Shown here in pieces: positions 16,541 through 20,456 of a stretch of 20,456 bases of DNA (positions are counted from its first letter, which is position 1; every line of letters begins with the position of its first letter). Where the stretch lies: NCBI GenBank assembly GCA_032718475.1, contig JAUCBJ010003669.1, positions 1-20,456 of the forward strand. Direction: 5' to 3'. A program made the position numbers and the translations under genes. The notes under the pieces are model-generated. The model did no database searches, was not told the DNA's origin, and saw only the letters and a program-made list of their open reading frames with translations. The stretch comes from Nemertoderma westbladi. Lineage: Eukaryota; Xenacoelomorpha; Nemertodermatida; Nemertodermatidae.

Positions 16541-17215
16541 CTAGAGAAGCAATTCACCTCGGACTTGATGCTCTTTCAAATAGGGCCAATTATAACGGTC
16601 TCTCGGTTAATCTAAAAAGATGGCAGTCCTGCAATTCCGACGTGGAGGAAGGCTTGCCCAAGCGGATAAAGTCGAATCGTATACTTATTTTGGGATTACT
16701 CTCCAACCCACACTTTCGTGTATAGCATCAGTGTTGTAAAGCGATGCACTCCATAAAGAATCCAAGATCACTCTCGTTAGCAACAGCAATCAAAATGTTC
16801 AAAATAAAGATTTTTCTCATCATAACCTACAATATCTCCACATCTACCACCTAACAACCGCAAATCTACAGAGTATTGATCGTGTTAAAGCAATATTTAT
16901 CAAGAAAGCCTTAGGAGTCCATGAAGTCTCCCCTAACTGCATACTTTATGCAACAAGTAAAGAAAGTTACTTAGTAGAAGAAATAGTGAACAAGTTCCAT
17001 CTCACCGAAACAACAGCACTCAACCTTTGAATGACCTGAGACAGGGATTCCACCACAAGATTTGTCAGACCGTCGGATTCCACCGCTTCGATGACTCGTG
17101 CCGATGTAAACTTTGTGGAAACGTGACATCACAATAGGCCTACCACCTCCTACAGTGCCCTAATAACTGTCAGCCTCTCCGCGTATGGGATCTCTCCGTC
17201 AAGAAATAAATCGGC
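16541..17215 (+). pseudogene. LINE C, C-terminal RT remnant with zinc finger (heavily decayed)
   Basis: Three plus-strand frames together give the end of a non-LTR ORF2. Recognisable pieces are LGLDALSN (near 16561) and GLSVNLK (near 16597), the post-catalytic RT region; then FRRGGRLAQADKVEYL (near 16636-16685); KALGVHEVSPN (near 16905-16940); EEIVNKFHLTETTA (near 16975-17015); GFHHKICQT (near 17045); and a CCHC-type finger CRCKLCG...YHLLQC (near 17099-17158), with an in-frame TAG inside it. There are many stops and shifts. The order and the terminal finger are typical of LINE ORF2 ends. This family differs from LINE B, whose C-terminus lacks the finger. A 3' UTR probably runs to about 17425 (GATGAATAAA). 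Confidence 0.7.
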
Positions 17216-17632
17216 GCTCACCTCCCTAATACAATATATACAGGGATCCTGTATATTATTATAGATCGCCCGCATACTTTTTATATATATATTGAATATT
17301 TACATGTTAATTTTAATTAGATTTTAATTTATTTTTACTAGTCGCCCTCCAACCTGTACTGGAATATATGCCTAAATTATTTGCGTAATTGTTAATTACT
17401 GAATGGGACGATGGATGAATAAACAGCAACAAAACATCGGGATGCAACCAAAAAATCGAGCAATACAGAGCACAGACCAGCACAGAGCCATTATTGGCGT
17501 GATTAATTTAAATATTTAAATTGATATTTTTTTTGTTCTCAATTCTTTAATAAAAGATAGAGCGATATACATATGCTGACCTATTTACATACATTTAGAT
17601 AAGATTTACATACAATAGAGATATGTATAATG
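17216..17632. other. AT-rich stretch after LINE C
   Basis: The first 200 bases are probably the 3' UTR of LINE C, ending near GGATGAATAAACAG at 17412-17425. The rest is AT-rich non-coding DNA. Confidence 0.4.
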
Positions 17633-18098
17633 TTACAAAATAAATTTAACTGTAGTATTTTACTATATTGCTTCCATAGTTACGGCGATGCTAATTATTG
17701 TACTCTTCAACTCCTGATGCTGCCTTACTCAATGTTAAATAATTGAGTGTTCTCGAATATTTATTACGTAACTAGAAAAGCAACTCAACTCACAGAAGTT
17801 TAAGCTTTATTAGAGCGCCTTGAAGTCACTAGAGATGTAAATAACTAAATAACTTTCTCAGAGTGTGCATGGATTTTGCTAAAAGTACGTTCAACTACTG
17901 TACGTACAAAACATAACTCAATATCCAATATTGGTTTATGTAGTTAAGCGACGCTCTAGTTACGTAATAAATATTCGAGAACACTAAATTATTTAACATT
18001 GAGTAAGGGAGTATCGGGAGTTGAAGAGTACAATAATTGGAATCTCAGTAACTATGGAAGCAAAATAGTTAAATACTACAGTTCAATTGATTTTGTAA
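17633..18098. mobile_element. foldback element with about 143-bp inverted arms
   Basis: The left arm (17633-17775) and right arm (17956-18098) are reverse complements over nearly their whole length, roughly 85-90% identical by eye. Shared landmarks are TTACAAAAT at the outer ends, GCTTCCATAGTTAC, TTGTACTCTTCAACTCC, and GTTCTCGAATATTTATTACG with the inner CTAG. About 180 bp of unique spacer separates the arms. No coding capacity is visible. The long arms and short spacer fit a foldback-type MITE; no target duplication could be settled. Confidence 0.8.
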
Positions 18099-19470
18099 TC
18101 TATTTCGTTATATCATTGTTATTCAATTCAAAAATTTTGCAAAACAAACTAAGCTTACCAATTTAAGAAAATAATTACGTATTATCGGAAAACGTAGAAC
18201 TTTTTTTAAATCATTCTCTCGAGACCCTTTATTAACCTCGCTGGAGCTCGGTAAATAGCCTACAATGCCTCGATAATAGTGAAAAAAGGTTATGCTTTTG
18301 TTCCAATGTAATAAATATATTATTAATAGTGAATAAAAATCACAGACCCATCCAATGAAATCGCAATAAATTGTATCCATGTTTGGAATCGGGCATTGGG
18401 GGAAATTGAAAATCAAGAACCCCAGCATTTGAGTGGGAATTGCTAACAGTAAGTTACGACTGGTGCAACATATACAAAATCATAAAAAAATCATTTCGAC
18501 CCACACTGTAAAAAAAAAATAATTACATAGGACCGCTAAATTATTTGAGTCTCCATTACATCTGCGATATCATTAGATTTATATATAATTAGGGGATGGG
18601 ATGGGAGGTGTAGGTCCACTAGAATAACCTACCACATTACAAAATTAATCGTATAATAACTTGGTTTCTTACATTATTCCACCTTAGAAGCAATTTGAAT
18701 GAAAATATCGCTGCAATATTATGAAAAACTTAATTTGTAATGTATTATTCACCAGTAATGTAAGATTGTTTAGCGAAAAGTCGTGGTGTATTGTTAGTGT
18801 TCAGAACGCAGGAGTAAGTTTACATAAATGTAACACAAAATTTATTGTGTACAGTAAAAAGGGCATTATTCTACTTTAAAGTACCTTGTCTATTTATGTA
18901 AACCTCCCTCGCTGCGCTCGTTCGGTACATAAACACAGATACTAACACCCAAAAGCGCTGCTTTCCACACAATAATATAAATAGTTCGTATAATGATAAA
19001 TATTTATAGACGGCCTAATTAGTATAACTATGACTCTATTACACACACCTGTGTACATTATTTAATGAATTTTATATAATAATTTACATTTGAAGTCATG
19101 GTTAATATAATTATTTGGCGATTAACAATTACGAATTAGTCATAATGTATTTTAATTTTATTTACCGGAAGACATGGGTTTGAGATCGCATTTGTATTAA
19201 ATATTTTATAACTTCTAGTGTTGTAATATATTTAATCACGTGGACTGTTGAAAATCTTAAAATTTACAAAAACTTAACAAAAAAAAACTTTGTAATTTTA
19301 CATGAGAGTTAGGCCTACTTAGACTACGGAAATTGAAATGGCAACGTTCAACATTGCACACATTGTGAGCATGATATTTGCTTAGAATATCAACTATATC
19401 ATTTACATTGGTGGGATTACCAGTGGTGTAAGGACATATGTGGCGTGACAAAGAAACGTATAGTATCAAA
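18099..19470. other. AT-rich non-coding stretch
   Basis: Open frames here are short and resemble nothing known. A small inverted pair (GTTTACATAAAT at 18818-18829, ATTTATGTAAAC at 18892-18903) precedes a GC-rich CCTCGCTGCGCTCG at 18907-18920. A poly(A) run lies near 18511. I see no gene. Confidence 0.4.
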
Positions 19471-19471
19471 A

Positions 19472-19497
19472 AAATGCGTTCTGAGAAAAACGCATTT
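19472..19497. other. perfect 9-bp stem-loop
   Basis: AAATGCGTT and AACGCATTT pair perfectly around an 8-base loop. It is not followed by a T run and has no known role in a eukaryotic setting. It could be a chance hairpin. Confidence 0.5.
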
Positions 19498-19649
19498 AAA
19501 GTTTTATGATATGTTTATTTTTCTTCTTGCAAGACCCTATGGGCTAGAACGACAATATCTGACTCAAAATGTTACGATGAATCAGAAAATTTTGATTTAA
19601 ACCACGTAGACGCAATCCTTTGTTCGCAAATATCTGATGATAGTTAGAC

Positions 19650-19905
19650 TGGCAAAATGACGGACAGTCAGACTGGCGGACAGACAGTCTAGATTTCGCG
19701 AAATGTGAAAACTGACATCAGAAATGAAATCATGAACCCGGAAAACCTCTTCAGCGAGAATATTAGTTAGTTATTATGTTTTCTTAATGTTTGAAGGACA
19801 GTCTGCCAAAGAAAAATAAACTTCTATAGAGCGAGAATTTTAGTTAGCCTGTATTCTTTTGTAATGTTTGACAGACAAACAGACTGACAGACAGAAATAT
19901 GAATG
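19650..19905 (+). repeat. GACA-rich tract with a diverged 77-bp tandem duplication
   Basis: GCGAGAATnTTAGTTAG followed by TTTCTTAATGTTTGA (19754 onward) recurs as GCGAGAATTTTAGTTAG with TTTTGTAATGTTTGA (19831 onward), a 77-base offset. Each copy ends in GACAGtc/GACAGAC-rich sequence. GGACAGTCAGACTGGCGGACAGACAG lies just before, near 19660-19690. Non-coding. Confidence 0.65.
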
Positions 19906-20456
19906 GATGTCTGGTGTGGGCTCTAAACTCGTTTTGACAGAACACAGACAGCCAATTTTGGCGCGAAGGTTTAAACTTTGAAGGGGATTTTCTCCGAATG
20001 ACATTTTTCATTTTCAATTACTACACCTCCGTCATTTTTTAAACAACTTTCTTCGTGGTTGGCTCATTCGAACGAGCTTTGGAACGCTCTTTAAATGTTA
20101 TCTTATGGAATTTTGATAAATATTAGCATTTTTTGCAATTAGTCAATCTTAATTAAAAATATGATAATTAATTAATTAAATAAAAATAAAAATAGCGAAT
20201 TAAAAATTCGATAATTATAACTTTTGTAAAGTCTATGACGCTGAGTCCAAAAAAAGATAGTTTCAAGAAATTTAGACTAAGATTGAGGTACTAGTAACAA
20301 TTTAAGTGAAATCTTTAGTTCCGCCGCCAGCCGCTAGGGGGAGGCTATAAATTTAAAATTTTCTATAGAGGTATTTGGCCTTCCATACAGTGGATGGGCC
20401 CGTGACAAAATAGCAATATTATCACTTAACACTAATTGACAGTTATTTAAAAAAAG
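19906..20456. other. AT-rich non-coding right end
   Basis: No coding frame, RNA gene or clear transposon end is visible. A GC-rich CCGCCGCCAGCCGCTAGGGGGAGG at about 20322-20344 stands out from the background. Confidence 0.4.

Noticed and set aside
18123-18428. 101-residue minus-strand ORF with aromatic-rich sequence
   Set aside because: The composition is that of AT-rich non-coding DNA, with no motif and no neighbour context. It starts beside the foldback element.
19472-19497. Rho-independent terminator
   Set aside because: There is a stem-loop but no T run after it, and the window is eukaryotic.

Overview
The window looks like a decayed stretch of an AT-rich metazoan, probably invertebrate, nuclear genome. 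It holds several kinds of LINE, LTR and DNA transposons, a tRNA-type SINE, miniature inverted-repeat elements, minisatellites and poly(C) tracts. There are no bacterial operon signals, no CRISPR array, no rRNA and no recognisable intact host gene. The species cannot be named from this sequence.

Layout. (1) Bases 1-3100 carry two open, minus-strand, AT-rich genes that appear to belong to one virus-like mobile element running off the left edge. The first is the N-terminal 406 residues of a protein with three zinc fingers and the block that normally precedes a protein-primed family-B DNA polymerase (Polinton/bidnavirus type). The second is an intact 346-residue unknown protein with a possible PC4-like single-strand DNA binding domain and nuclear localisation motifs. 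Between them lies an AT-rich region with a TATA tract and five degenerate repeats, three of them carrying the octamer ATGCAAAT. This is the most interesting part of the window. (2) Bases 3290-7400 hold a tRNA-type SINE and a dead non-LTR retrotransposon (LINE A, minus strand). A second LINE (LINE B, 4475-6420, with one obvious frameshift in its visible reading frame) appears inserted into LINE A, leaving the endonuclease on one side and the start of the RT on the other. (3) Bases 7662-12340 are a small hAT-like non-autonomous DNA transposon split by a 4172-bp GC-rich Ty3/gypsy LTR retrotransposon (7797-11968). The LTR element has two 200-bp LTRs differing at five positions, a 4-bp target duplication, a tRNA-Trp-like primer site and a CHCC Gag finger, all of which fit the CsRn1 group. 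Its pol is broken by frameshifts, an RT core deletion and an altered YxDD box. (4) Bases 12440-14390 contain a BEL/Pao-like Gag fragment (+), a 190-bp tandem duplication, a MITE, and a 16-bp minisatellite whose unit also flanks the MITE. (5) Bases 15361-18100 contain a 761-bp element with perfect 23-bp terminal inverted repeats, a decayed 3' end of a third LINE (+), and a foldback element with about 143-bp arms. (6) Bases 18100-20456 are AT-rich non-coding DNA with small repeats only.

The parts do not form a pathway. They are a layered record of insertions, with the virus-like pair at the left edge as the only plausible functional unit.
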